Source of the DNA: Phytophthora colocasiae
Taxonomy: Eukaryota > Oomycota > Peronosporomycetes > Peronosporales > Peronosporaceae
NCBI GenBank assembly: GCA_018806915.1
Contig: JAGKQI010000064.1
Location: forward strand, 1,240,001 to 1,304,000
DNA: 64,000 nt
Direction of reading: 5' to 3'
This document shows, piece by piece, positions 11,292-21,915 of this stretch. A program made the translations under genes and the position numbers. A model generated the notes under the pieces. That model saw only the letters and a list, made by a program, of their open reading frames with translations, was not told where the DNA came from and ran no database searches. Numbering within the stretch: position 1 is the first letter of the stretch; every line of letters begins with the position of its first letter.

Positions 11292-12946
11292 TCAGGGAGT
11301 CCCAGGAGGTGTAGGTGGAGCAGGCGGGTTAAACTTGTTTTCGAGCCGTGGGATCTGCCGGGACGGGTGATCTGCCGGCCGATCGCGGTAATGGTTGCGC
11401 CAAGGGTACTCCTGATCGCATTCTGCCAACGCAGAGATCAGATCGGTGGGCTCCGGTCGGTTCAGAGTCGGCTGGGCCAGGTTAGCCATTCGGGAGGCCG
11501 ATCCGGGGTACCAGTATACCCGATCACGGATAGTAGGGAAGTGCAGGAAGTAGGGATCGAGCAGAAGATCGATGTCCGCCCACATCGCCCTCATCATGGG
11601 CAGAATCGTCCCAACAGCAGCCGCCAACGTTCTCCGGTACGGCTACGCCGTTGCCGACGCTCGAGTAATACCGACGGAGATCAGGATCAGCTTCATACAT
11701 CGCCTTCGTGATCTCGAGATAATGGGTCGATTCCCAGTAGGCCTGCAGGTGATCTGACTCGAAGGCGGCGTAGGCATCCGCGATCTGCCCCAGCATGGTT
11801 CCAGCACGACGATGTAGACCGAGATCGAAGGTGAGGGGGGCCGGTCGGTTGCGGAGCACCTCCCAAGGTCGGGTAGCAAGTAGGGCCTGCACGTTGGGCC
11901 CAGTGATCAGGCTAGCCAACCAACCGACCCCGGATCGGGAAGGGCGATTAGCCGGTGATCTCGCGGGGTAGAGGAATCCGGGAGGTAGCAGCAGCCTCTT
12001 GGACAATGTGGAAGGATCATACCGACGATCGCCAAAGTTCCGACGAACATCGGATCCCACGGGAAGACATCACCAGCCGCAAACTGCCGGACGTTCGCAT
12101 ACCCGGGAATAGACAGGCTGATCGCGAACAGGGGAGGGTGCAGCTGGGGGCGTGGCGAGCCGCCGGGAGAGCCGCCACCCGGAGATCCCCCACCGGGAGG
12201 GCTCCCGCCAGCTGGACTACCCCTCGGGGACCCCTGAGGAGAAGTGATCGGAGTCTGTGGGGAACTGCCGCCCGGAGGTGTCGGCTGCGCCGGAGGCGTC
12301 GATGGAGCAGGCCCCCCTTGATCACCGGATGCTGGAGGAGGATTTCCATGCCGGCGGTGCCACGACAGCGATCGGAGTATCGTAGCCCGAAGAGCGTCGT
12401 CGGATCCAGCGCCAGAATCCTCCGCGTCATCGTCATGCTCTGGATCGGGTTTACGTTTGGACCGATCCGAGCCAGGGAAGGTGCTTCCACGGTCACTTGC
12501 GAGGTGGCCTGGGTGCGATCTGCTTCCTCCGCATCCGGCCCAGTCGGGATCGCGGGTTCAGGACCCAGATCGAAGGGGTCTGGGCTTTCCTCGTGCTTTT
12601 CTTCGAGCTCGGTCGCCTGGGCCTGGCCACCGGGTTGGTCTCCAGCGGGAACATCAGGTGGGGCCGCGTCGTGATCGGCCGGGGGAGGCTCCGTCCGCGA
12701 GGTCTTGTGCGGGGGCGATGTAGCAGGAGATGGGGGCGGACTGAGAGCACGTTTGACCCCCCGTTCATCTTGAGCAGCGCGGAGCCGAGACACCATTTCG
12801 GTCAGGACGTTGGTGGTCGCCATTACGTCACCTTCTGCCTGATCGTAGTTCTCCTGCAATGCCTGAAGACTCGCTTCTAACTCCTGCACTTCGGCATGGG
12901 TACCGATCAGATCATCCTCTACGACAAACAGAATATGAGTGATCAT
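11292..12946 (-). pseudogene. Element A antisense gene, C-terminal globular part
   Basis: Three overlapping frames encode, in order, a short helical tail (EVQELEASLQALQENY), a Pro/Glu/Asp-rich region, and a globular domain with LTFDLGLH, AYWESTHYLEITKAMYEADP, DIDLLLDPYFLHFP and WYPGSASRMANLA. The same domain order is in element D at 48276-51077, but the proteins are far less alike than the neighbouring gag-pol. Function is unknown; I have an unverified impression that similar hypothetical proteins occur in oomycete genomes. Frameshifts near 12060 and 11630 break it. Confidence 0.7.
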
Positions 12947-12963
12947 GGTCAGGTGGAGGGGAT

Positions 12964-13863
12964 CTAGACTATATGCGCACCTAGACGAGTGGATCGTTGT
13001 CGCTCGGCGCTGAGATCCGCCTGTGCTCTGTCACGATCTGCGAACGCTTGGTCTCGTTCCACGAGTAGGCGATCCCGCTCCGAAGTGACTCTGTTCAGTT
13101 CGGAGTTAGCGTGGGCGAGTTGATCGGTGGCTAGGTCACGTTCACCAGCGATACTGGTCAGGGAAGCGATCGCTCGGGCGGAGTCCGCCAAGGCTCGATC
13201 TCGCTCAGCCAGGGCCAATCGGGTGGGAGCCCTGTCGAAGGCGTGGGGCTGGAATCCAGTTGGAGATGTGCAAAGATCAGCCGAGATCCGGTTGTAGCTG
13301 GCCTTGGCAGTGATGGAGTCTTGCTTCGCCTCAGCCAGATCGCAAGCATGGATCCGGGCTTCCGCCTGGAGATCCTGGATCTCGTTGGTGGCTTGTTCCA
13401 CCTCTTCGGTCAGACGATCCCTGTCCTCTGTAGCTCGATCTAGGTCTGCCTGGGCAGAGTTGAGACGCCGCGCGAACTCGTCGCGTTCCGATCGGAGCTG
13501 GTGAACCTGCATACGCAATCCATCGAGATCAGAGGCTTCCTCCGCGAGATCAGCGATCTCGCGCTCCAGACGCGCAATCTCGCCCTGCTGGTCTGCCCGG
13601 AACCGCTCCATGGCGTCGACATGCGCCCGAAGTTCCATGGCTTCACGACTTAGTTGATCACGTTCGCGCACCAGGCGATCCCACCCTGGACTGCCCGGCA
13701 TCGGCCCAGCCTCATCGGATGAGAGCGGGCGTGCGTGGTCTGGAGCCGGACCCGACGAACGTCGCGAGATGTCGGAATGGGGAGATGGCGGACCGTCGGG
13801 GATCTTGGGAATCAGGAGGTGTAGGCAAATAATCGCTCCGGGATCACTTCCTTGCTGGCTCAT
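12964..13863 (-). CDS. Element A antisense coiled-coil protein (299 aa)
   Basis: Starts MSQQGSDPGAII, has a Ser/Pro-rich N-terminus, then about 230 residues of heptad-like coiled coil (RLEREIADLAEEASDLDGL; LNRVTSERDRLLVERDQAF). It reads opposite to gag-pol from a point about 125 bp inside the 3' LTR, so its promoter may be in that LTR. Element D keeps coil and C-terminal domain in one long frame, so this ORF and 11292-12946 were probably one gene joined near 12955. No known function. Confidence 0.65.
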   Translation of the reverse strand: MSQQGSDPGAIICLHLLIPKIPDGPPSPHSDISRRSSGPAPDHARPLSSDEAGPMPGSPGWDRLVRERDQLSREAMELRAHVDAMERFRADQQGEIARLEREIADLAEEASDLDGLRMQVHQLRSERDEFARRLNSAQADLDRATEDRDRLTEEVEQATNEIQDLQAEARIHACDLAEAKQDSITAKASYNRISADLCTSPTGFQPHAFDRAPTRLALAERDRALADSARAIASLTSIAGERDLATDQLAHANSELNRVTSERDRLLVERDQAFADRDRAQADLSAERQRSTRLGAHIV

Positions 13864-13977
13864 GGAGACTGGAAGGGATCCGTTGGTGGTGGTCGAAGTG
13901 TTGTCGGGGTGACTTGTGCCTTGGGCTGAAGATTGGAGAATGAGACCTGAAGTGGACCGAGACGGACCAACTTGCAG

Positions 13978-13989
13978 GCTGGGGGCGGA
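13978..13989 (+). other. Polypurine tract of element A
   Basis: GCTGGGGGCGGA lies directly before the 3' LTR. The same 12 bases adjoin the 3' LTR of element D (complement at 48173-48184), although the DNA next to them is unrelated. This is the expected site of plus-strand priming. Confidence 0.75.
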
Positions 13990-15363
13990 TGTGGTGAAGC
14001 GCGAATAAGAAATCCGAGAAAAGGCAACGTCAGGCCCTAAGAGAGTCGGATCAAGCGACAGGGGCCTCTAGCGAAGCAAGATGTCAGTTGATGACCCCAG
14101 ATTGCGCGAACGATGGCTGACGAATGGATCCAGATCGATGTTCGTCTGGATCTCGCCAGCGATGAATGGATGGCGTCTTGGTCAAGTGAGACTAAGTGAT
14201 TGGAGAACCCGTCGTGCGGTCCCGCGTGGCGGCTCAGGGTCGGAGGAGAAAAGGGCGCCTTGCCTGAGGTCGCATGAGAAGGAGATCAAGGCGGCAGAGG
14301 ATCGGGATCGGTGTGATCTATGGTGGGCCGGTGACAACATAACCGTGAGATGCTGCCGAGGGGACCTGATGGCAGTGTTAGTCGCGTGGGGAGTGGTGAT
14401 CAAGTCTGGGAAGCTCAAGACCTGGAATGTCGACGACGCAGGCACGCGAGATCAAGTATGAAGGCTGCTGATCGGGATCATTGTTCAAGACGGTGGACCA
14501 AGATCGATGACCGAGATGGTTGATCGAGATCGGCTGATCGCCAGATCGGCTGATCAGCTGATCGCCAGATCGACAGATCGGCTAATCGGCTGATCGCCAG
14601 ATCGGCAGATCGAGATCGCGATCAGGGGTTAGGTGAGATCAAGATCGAAGATCGGAAGGGCAGCTGTGTAGCCGGATGTCAGGTAATCGTAGGATAGCAG
14701 ATGAGGATGGGGCTAGTAGACATAGGAATAACCATAAACAGAATCGAATTTGCTCTGGACATCACAAGTGCCTTCGTTCAAGACCGGAACTGGAAATTAC
14801 ATTGGCCCCCCGGCATCAAGAAGGTAAGGAGAAGAGATCTAGCATAGAGGTTAATTCTGGATAATACATTGGCCAGTTTTACCCTATCTAGTGATCTATC
14901 CTTTACGTGCGAACTACGGATCGGAAGGAATTGGCTGCTTGGCCTGACGATCTCGTCGACTCTCAACCCATCAAGACACCCGCTATAGGAAGCGGCAAGC
15001 ATCGTAAAGGAAGGGATCAGATCCCCAACATTGGACCTTTGGAAGACCTGGATCGAAGACCAGGTGACCGGATCAAGGCTCGAGAACTCGCCTGTGACCC
15101 GGATCAACCCCTCCGAGGTAGAGTGAAGTATTCCCACGCTATCTCACACCCCCTACGTCACCCAAGACATTCTTCTCGTCCCAAGACATCTTCAGAAGTC
15201 ACCTGGAAGAGCGTAACCCGCCTACCGACGGGTATACAAGGTGAACACTACACGCAGCAAGATCACGGATCATCGGGGGACCCCCTCCGTTAGTCGGTGT
15301 CTGGGCGCAAGTGGCGATCGCGATCGGCCTCAACCAGATTTTGGCCAGATCCGCTCCACCACA
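13990..15363 (+). repeat. Element A 3' LTR
   Basis: 1374 bp, TGTGGTG...CACCACA, nearly identical to 1663-3011 with an expanded GATC-type simple repeat around 14530-14620. It abuts inverted gag sequence at 15364 with no target duplication matching the left flank. Confidence 0.92.
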
Positions 15364-17577
15364 GATCTCCCCGCAACCACGGCATGTATATAAGCAGCGA
15401 TCCGTTGGGTGGCCCCTCTTTCCGCATTTGTCACAGGTTAAACGTCTCCAGCAGTCCAGATCCGTGTGCTTCCGCGATCCACAATGCGAACAGCGACCTC
15501 GATCGTGATCTGATCCCCTGTGATCCGTGATCCTGCCTCGATCTTGCGAGTTCGTGTGCGATCGCGGCTGATCCTGTTGGTGGGGAGCGCCCCCAGTACC
15601 GATCGGCTTGTCTTCTGACGCGGCAAGATATATCCTCCGGAGATCACCTTCAGAATCGGATCCGTCCGATCCGGATATTTCTTCCGATTCCGAGCTCGGA
15701 TCTTGGGTTTGGATCGCCCGCACCACCGCTCGGGTGGGTGCTGCCGGGGCGCTGGCCGGTGCCTTTTGTCTGTACTTCGATCCGAACGCAGATTTACGCT
15801 GTCTGCTTTTCGCCCGTTCCCGGGCACGAAGTACCTCCTCCAGTTCATCGACGTCGCTCAGTCGGAGTAGGGTCAGCCGATCAGCTAACTCCGGATCTCC
15901 CAATGTCTCGATGTAGTGGTCTACATGTTCCCGGCGGGCCTTAGGGCTCCCATCCTTGATCTTCAGTCTAGCACGTAAAGCCGCCACGTTGAGCCGGTAG
16001 AGGTAATCAAGGGGAGTTTCTTCCGATCGCTTGCGAGCGTGATAGTATTGCCACGCGACCGACATACCCAACCCACAATACTGGGTCTGGAAACTGTCCA
16101 GCAGATCCGCCCACTTGGTTTTCGTCGTTCGACTGAGCTGCCTGTACCAGTTCTTTGCCGGTCCCACCATCAGATCTGCAAACGTGAGGCATTTTTCTTC
16201 TTCCGTAGCCTGATCACGCTGGAACGCTGACTTGACCTTACTGATCCAGGCCCGAGCGCGATCTTCGTCCAGATCTTTACCCGCAAAATCTTTCAGATCT
16301 GAGATTGCTGAGATCCGGACCCGCTGGATCATCGACGATCCTCCTTGACCGATCGCCGCGGATGCGATCGCTGCTCGGCTCGACATCTGTCCACCGGAAC
16401 TTGGTATGCCCATATCGTCCGGATCGTATTCCCATGCATCCGGATCCGAGGCCGTAACGGACTCCATTTCAACATCCAACTCCCCTTTGATCGGCGATCG
16501 GGGTGTCGCGAGATTCCGTTCTTTTAAGAAACGATCCATCGCCATTTGAAAGTAGTCGTCCAGCTTGTTGCTCGATCCCATGGAATTAGTCGTCGGCGCG
16601 GTCTGGTCTGTTCGGGTCCGGCGATTTTCTCGCTGATCAGGTGTCTTAGCCTCCAGTTTCGTGGCCATCGATCGTGTATCTTGTTTCTTCATACGCGATT
16701 TCAGGAACTTGGCGCCGGAGGGCCCTAACGACATGCGTTGCAGCCTTCTCGGGCTATCTGAGTCTGGTTCCGAGGTCGCTGACGCGTAGCATGACGACCC
16801 AGTCTGATAGCCTGGGTCGGGCGTCAGTGGGCGTTCGCCGACCAAGATCTTGAGGGAATCGAATAGATCCTGGGTCGCAGATTGAATCGCTTGCAGCTCC
16901 AAGTCAAATAGAGAGTTCGGGTCGAACTCTCCAGCCACCAAACCAGCTTCTTGGAGCAGATCAAGTAGGATCTTCACCGCGTTCAGGCGGTCAGAGCTAG
17001 TCCGGGGCTTCGACACTGGTCCGGTGAGGTTACCGATCTGGCGGACTTGTATGATCGTGAGAACGGGATCGTTAAGCAAGGTCTCGCTTAGCCTCTTCCT
17101 GTAGTAGGCCTGCTCGATCGCATCCCTGGTGATCGTTGATCCTGGGTTGATCACATCTTCTGGCTCTGAGTCTGGAGCTTTCAATTTCGTCCGGGTGCTC
17201 TTGATCTTCTTTTTTTTGGTCGATCTTGAGGCAACAGTGGACTTGGTGAGCAGATTAGGTTTCAGCTTTGCTGATTCCTTATCGCTCGTGTGCGGATCTC
17301 GATTCTCGTCGAGATCCGCAATGGCCCTCGACGGGGCCTGGGGAGGAATTCGAGGTTTTTCTTCGAGATCTGGATTGCGATCCAGGTCTGCCTCGTGCCT
17401 GTCAGTAGAGATCCTCCCAGAACTCTGCTGATCTGTGGATCTTTCTGTTTTCATCGGTGCCTCCGTCGATCCAACCTTCGTAGGCACTTCTTCCCCTTGT
17501 TCTTCTTTAATCTTGACATCTTCTTGGGACTCACGGTGATATCCGAAGTCACCAGAAGATCCGGGCACGCGCACCAT
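15364..17577 (-). CDS. gag: Element B gag, open but 3'-truncated
   Basis: The best preserved family-1 Gag: about 738 residues from the ATG at 17577 (overlapping the PBS) to the third zinc knuckle (CRGCGEI), where the A LTR cuts it. It has a charged N-terminal region with a KKKKIKSTRTK patch, the capsid-like region (FAGKDLDEDRARAW, FADLMVGPAKNWYRQL) and two full CCHC knuckles. The same frame is open upstream through the LTR end to an ATG at 17700, so translation might start inside the LTR. About 38 C-terminal residues and the frameshift site are lost. Confidence 0.85.
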
Positions 17578-19065
17578 TGTAGTGGAGCGGATCTGGCCAA
17601 AATCTGGTTGAGGCCGATCGCGATCGCCACTTGCGCCCAGACACCGACTAACGGAGGGGGTCCCCCGATGATCCGTGATCTTGTTGCGTGTAGTGTTCAC
17701 CTTGTGTACCCGTCGGTAGGCGGGTTACGCTCTTCCAGGTAACTTCTGAAGATGTCTTGGGACGAGAAGAAGGTCTTGGGTGACGCAGGGGTTTGAGGCG
17801 GCGTGGAAGTTCTTCACTCCACCTCGGGGTACTTGATCCCGGTCGTAGGCGAGTTCTCGAGCCTTGATCCGGGTGCCTGATTCTTGATCCAGGTCTTCCA
17901 ACAATCCAATGTTCGGGATTCAGTCCCTTCCTTTCCGTTGTTTTCCGCTTCCGATAGCGGGGGTCTTGAGGGGGCGAGATTCGACGGGATCCTTAGGCTA
18001 AACAACCAATTCCTTCCGATCCGATGTATGCACTTAAAGGATAGTTCACTAGATAGGGCAAAGCTGGCCAATATATTATCCAGACTTAACCGCTATACTA
18101 GGTCACGTATCCTTACCTTCCTGACGCTTGTAGGACCAATGTAGTTCCCGGTTCCAGGCGTAGCGAAGACACTTGAGTGGTTCAGGGCAAATTCGATTCT
18201 GTTTATGGTTATTCCTATGCCTACTAATCCCATCCTGATTTACTATCCTACGACCACATGACACTGGCTACAGAGCTGATCCCTAGCTTGGTTCCCCTAA
18301 CCCTGATCTTGAGCCGATTCCGTACTTAACCGAAGCTTGATCTCGCACCTAACCGAAGCTTGATCTCGCACCTAACCGAAGCTTGATCTCGTACTTAACC
18401 GAAGCTTGATCTCGCACTTAACCGAAGCTTGATCTCGCACTTAACCGAAGCTTGATCTCGCACTTAACCGAAGCTTGATCTCGTACTTAATCGGGACTTG
18501 ATCTCGCACTTAACCGGAGCTTGATCTCGTACTTAATCGGGACTTGATCACTGCCTGATCCCGCTTGGTGATCCTTCAAAGAATCCGGATCAGGCCACCA
18601 GAAGAGTCTGCGTCGCGCCTGGGGTTGACCTTGATCCGGAGCTGATCTCGTACTTATACGGGAGAGGATCATTGCGTGATCCTGCGTGATCTCGCTTCGT
18701 CGCCGCCCGGGGAAGTTGGATCGTGCTGTTAGAGGCTTCGGGGCGCCCGGGTAAGCTGATCGTGCTCGCTTGGGGCCCCGTCATCGTTGATCGCGCGAGA
18801 ACATCCTTGATTTCCCCATTCTTCCTCCGGCAGGATTCGGATCACCCACGGACACCACGGCAGGATTCGGATCACCCACGAACACCGCTCCACTTGCTTC
18901 TTCGCCGGTGTCTCCGTTGCCTGTTCCCGGCGGGACCCATCGTACCTTCGTCTGATTCGACCCAGATCTGGGGATCACAGGTCCCCCCTGTCGCTCGTTC
19001 CGACTCTATTCGGGTTCGTGGCTGATATCGCCTCTCCGGGAAAAATTTTCGTCCGCTTCACCACA
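17578..19065 (-). repeat. Element B LTR
   Basis: 1488 bp, running on the minus strand from TGTGGTGAAG at 19065 to CTCCACTACA at 17578. It is of the D/G type, not the A type, in its first half, and contains a 24-bp minisatellite. Confidence 0.9.
18310..18560 (-). repeat. 24-bp minisatellite in family-1 LTR
   Basis: About ten direct repeats of the unit cttaaccgaagcttgatctcgca, each with a HindIII site in most copies, with variants such as cttaatcgggacttgatctcgta at one end. The same array occurs in both D LTRs (about 47430-47655 and 60095-60320) and in short form in G (about 35430-35510). Copy number differs among LTRs. Confidence 0.85.
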
Positions 19066-19273
19066 CTGCAGATCGAGAAACTCCGCTCTCGATGTGAACT
19101 CGTTCTTCGGAGGCTCAAATGCAAGTTTGAGTTCCTCCTTGAACTCCTCGTACGTGCTGAAGCACGTAGGATCCGAGAGTCGGCGCCCATAGGCCCAACT
19201 CCTCGCACGTCCGCCAAGACATGACATGGCGAACGCGACCTTCGACATCGGATCGACGATACGTCGAGCCGCA
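19066..19273 (-). pseudogene. gag: C0 gag fragment
   Basis: Matches about 26042-26249 of C1 gag (around RSWAYGRRLSDPTCF). It is fused at 19273 to the interior of an LTR, so the LTR end, PBS and gag start are missing, and its other side is cut by the B LTR. Confidence 0.85.
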
Positions 19274-19573
19274 ATATACCGTAAAAATGAGAACTGTTAT
19301 TGAATTTGGCATAAGCCAATTATGGACCTCCTAAAACTGTTTGTTATCTATTTCAAAAGGGTCTGCCAACGTGTGGTTGGCAGAAACTCTGCTCAGTGAT
19401 TGGTAGAAATCCGTTACTTTCTACCAATAATATGCACAAATGCACACGAACCACCCAATAATGTGGTTCGCCCATGTATCCTTTGGTGTGTACAGCACAC
19501 CAAGGTCTGAGGCCCATTTCCAACCTCTAACAGTTATCCTAACTGTTAGAGTTACAAGTGGTACTACGTTACA
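19274..19573 (-). repeat. C1 3' LTR, partial
   Basis: 300 bp matching the last-named half of the 26654-27095 LTR. It shares with that copy a shortened terminus (gtggtactacgttaca) in place of the longer terminus in the 461-bp LTRs. The polypurine tract complement (ccatccccccgtt) adjoins at 19574. Confidence 0.85.
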
Positions 19574-19674
19574 CCATCCCCCCGTTAAGATTCGACGTAT
19601 CGGTCTCGATACGTCAATCAACAGAACTTGACAAAACCGTCAAGTTCCCGAGAGAAATCCGAGTTCATTTCGCA

Positions 19675-20916
19675 ATGGACTCGCCAACGCCCACGTCTCC
19701 GTCCGCTACTGCGGATGCGCAAGCCTCACCTGCTGCCTCTGCAGCAGGAACAACGACCTCAGCAGTGCTCACTAGCACTGCTGCTTCCAGCGGTCCGACA
19801 GAGAAGCTCTCTGTCACCAAGTACCATGCTCTCCATAAGAAGAAGCATGAGAAGAAGACTTCTTCTTCTTCTCTAGCAGAGATTAAGAATCCTGCGTCCC
19901 TCTCAAAGAACTCTTTGGAGAGGACTACGAAGACATCCTCGACTACGATGAGGATGTCGAGGAGGGGGAGGTTGATGTCAAGGCTCCCGCTCCCGTGTCT
20001 TCGTCTGAAGACACGTCAGACCCACCCGTGGGATCTCGACGACCACGTGATGAGGCCTCGGACGCTTCAAGCTCGAAGCGTCCGCGCAGTGATGATGAAG
20101 CGTCCCCCATGTCGAGGGCGCTCACTGCCCCGCGCACTGATCCGCCAGTGCGTGCACCATGGATGTCGCTACTACACTTACACTACACGTGGTAAGTGTG
20201 AACGCCTCCATGATCAGTCCAAGGAAGCGGGGATCCCATGTGCCGTTCCCTTTGGCACACTCTGCCCGTGTTGCCAACCCTTGGCAACACGCCTCTCAGA
20301 AAGTTATCTCCTGGGGTACACGGTCGTCCGTGTACCCGATCACATCAAGGAGCTTCGTGGTCGTCTCGAGCGACGCGGAGCTCCGAGTGCTGTGGCTGAC
20401 CGCAGCACTCCTCGTGCAGGGCTTACCCCTGCAAGTTATGGTGGGCTTCGTACGCCCTCACCATTTCCGGAACGTCCTCCATCAGGACGTTCCGCGGCTC
20501 CCACGTATCTCGATGGGGAGGAAATCCTCTCCAACGAATACGAAAACGAACCTCTTGAGAGTTCGTTCTCTTATGAGCCACGATCCGCTCAACAATCCAG
20601 CGGATCGCTCCACGCGCGTCGCGCAACGGCGGCGGAGGGGGCGGGAACACTCCCTCCGTATGGTCACCGCTATGACCATGACGATCGTGCCCTGCACGAT
20701 CGAGTTGCTGCGCTGGAGCAGACACAGAGCGCTGAGATAGCGGCTCTGAAGCAGGAGGTTCGTGTCCTCCGCGCTGAGGTCTGCGAGGCAGCTCAGACTG
20801 CCTCGAACCTCTCGTCCGGTCTTGGGACGAGAGTGAACCGGTTGATCGACCGTGTCGACGGTCTCGAGAAGGCCTTCCAGGCCTCTCGCACTCCTCAGTC
20901 GGACTACCAGCCCTAG
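19675..20916 (+). pseudogene. C1 antisense ORF (coiled-coil, Cys-rich)
   Basis: Starts MDSPTPTSPSATADAQ and ends in a coiled coil (LEQTQSAEIAALKQEVRVL) and SDYQP. Relative to the 496-residue C3 version, about 300 bases are missing before YYTYTTRGKCERLHD, and the section after about 19885 is read in another frame before returning. The last 494 bases overlap the chromodomain-end coding sequence of integrase on the other strand. Role unknown. Confidence 0.6.
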
Positions 20917-21915
20917 GTAGTCCGTGCTGCACGTACAGCTTCAACCGCCCGACGTAGAAGGTCGGGTGGAGCCTCATGCTGGACGGTATGTCCAGCCGGT
21001 ACGCGTTGCCGTGCCGTTCAAGTACTTTGAACGGCCCAATGAATCTTGGAGCAAGTTTGCTTGCTCCAAAGTCAGACACTGCATGTCTAGGTAGGTTTTG
21101 TGTAGCTAACAAAACTAATGAACCCTTTTCGAATTCATTTGTGTTGCCTCTACTAACAGTATCAGCGTTCAGCTTCTGTCGATCGACAGAAGCTGCGATA
21201 GCATCCTGGACAAACCGTATGACGGCTTGTCTTCGCTGGACAAAGTCTAGCGCACCCGAGCTGAATCCTTTCAGCTTGTCGCCCTTGTCAGCAGCAGGTC
21301 CTGCCTGCTCGCTATCATCTCTCATGTCTGTGCCCGGCACAGACATCGCGCGCTCGTTCCTGCTCGAACGAGACGTCGCACGCGTCACCGCAGCTGATAG
21401 TGTGCTGATATCAGTTGCATTCTGCGGTTGTTCGACGCAACCGTAGATCCTCCCCCACTTAAGGAGGGAGCTACCCCACCGAGCATGCTCGGCAATCGTG
21501 GATGCCTCATGGCGTTCACGTAGAACGGTGTATGCCCTGTCGAGGCATGCACCGAGTTGTTGATGGCAAACTCTGCCATCGGCAAGCACTCGCTCCAGTG
21601 CGGGAACGAGTGAGCGTAGCTCTTCAACGTGTCACCCAGTACACGGTTGACACGTTCGGTCTGTCCGTCCGTCTGCGGATGATCCGCAGTCGACATTGAT
21701 AATTGTGAACCAAGAAGTGTAAACACTTCTTGCCAGAACCGCGCTGTGAAGCGTGGATCACGGTCCGACACAATGTCGAGCGGCATGCCATGGTGTTTGA
21801 ACACCATGTCAACAAACAGTCGCGCAGTCTGCGCGGCTGTAACAGTAGCCGGGACGGCAGCAAGATGAACCATCTTGCTGAATCGGTCCACAAAGACAAC
21901 GATGCCCGTCCTCCG
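20423..21915 (-). pseudogene. int: C1 integrase core and chromodomain
   Basis: Begins after the TAG at 21916-21918. It contains the second and third DDE motifs (IVSDRDPRF, QTDGQTERVNR), then a frame change near 21400, the GPF/Y module (RFIGPFKVLERHGNAYRL) and a terminal chromodomain (WIVERIVAHKR...RWRGFPPHRDTWEP). The first catalytic Asp, upstream, is changed to Asn in this copy (SKNFVFGL against SMDFVFGL in C2 and C3), so the integrase should be dead. Confidence 0.85.

Larger units (their letters stand above)
1663..15363 (+). mobile_element. Element A: Ty3/gypsy chromodomain retrotransposon, family 1
   Basis: Two direct LTRs (1663-3011 and 13990-15363), both beginning TGTGGTGAAG and ending CTCCACCACA, bracket PBS, gag, protease, RT, two RNase H domains, integrase with chromodomain, an antisense coiled-coil gene and a polypurine tract. 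Several frameshifts and stops make it non-functional. The flanks do not match: TGTG on the left, inside the tRNA unit, and GATC on the right, inside an inverted gag. The two ends therefore came from different insertion events, by recombination or by mis-assembly. Confidence 0.92.
15364..19065 (-). mobile_element. Element B: family-1 retrotransposon remnant (LTR plus gag)
   Basis: Read on the minus strand it has an LTR (19065 to 17578), the PBS, then gag down to 15364, where it is cut by the precise end of the A 3' LTR. Its own LTR terminus at 19065 is exact and lies within family-2 gag DNA, so B inserted into C0 and A then inserted into B. Confidence 0.88.

Noticed and set aside
11955..12880. 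Plus-strand ORFs over the antisense gene of element A
   Set aside because: They mirror the Pro/Glu-rich antisense protein and have Arg/Ser-rich shadow composition; the minus frames are the ones matched in element D.
10930..13989. Envelope gene downstream of pol
   Set aside because: No sense-strand ORF with signal peptide or membrane segment; the coding sequence here is on the opposite strand and is coiled coil plus globular.
18310..18560. Regular direct repeats that resemble a CRISPR array at first glance
   Set aside because: The 24-bp units abut with no unique spacers, lie within a eukaryotic LTR, and vary in copy number as a minisatellite does.
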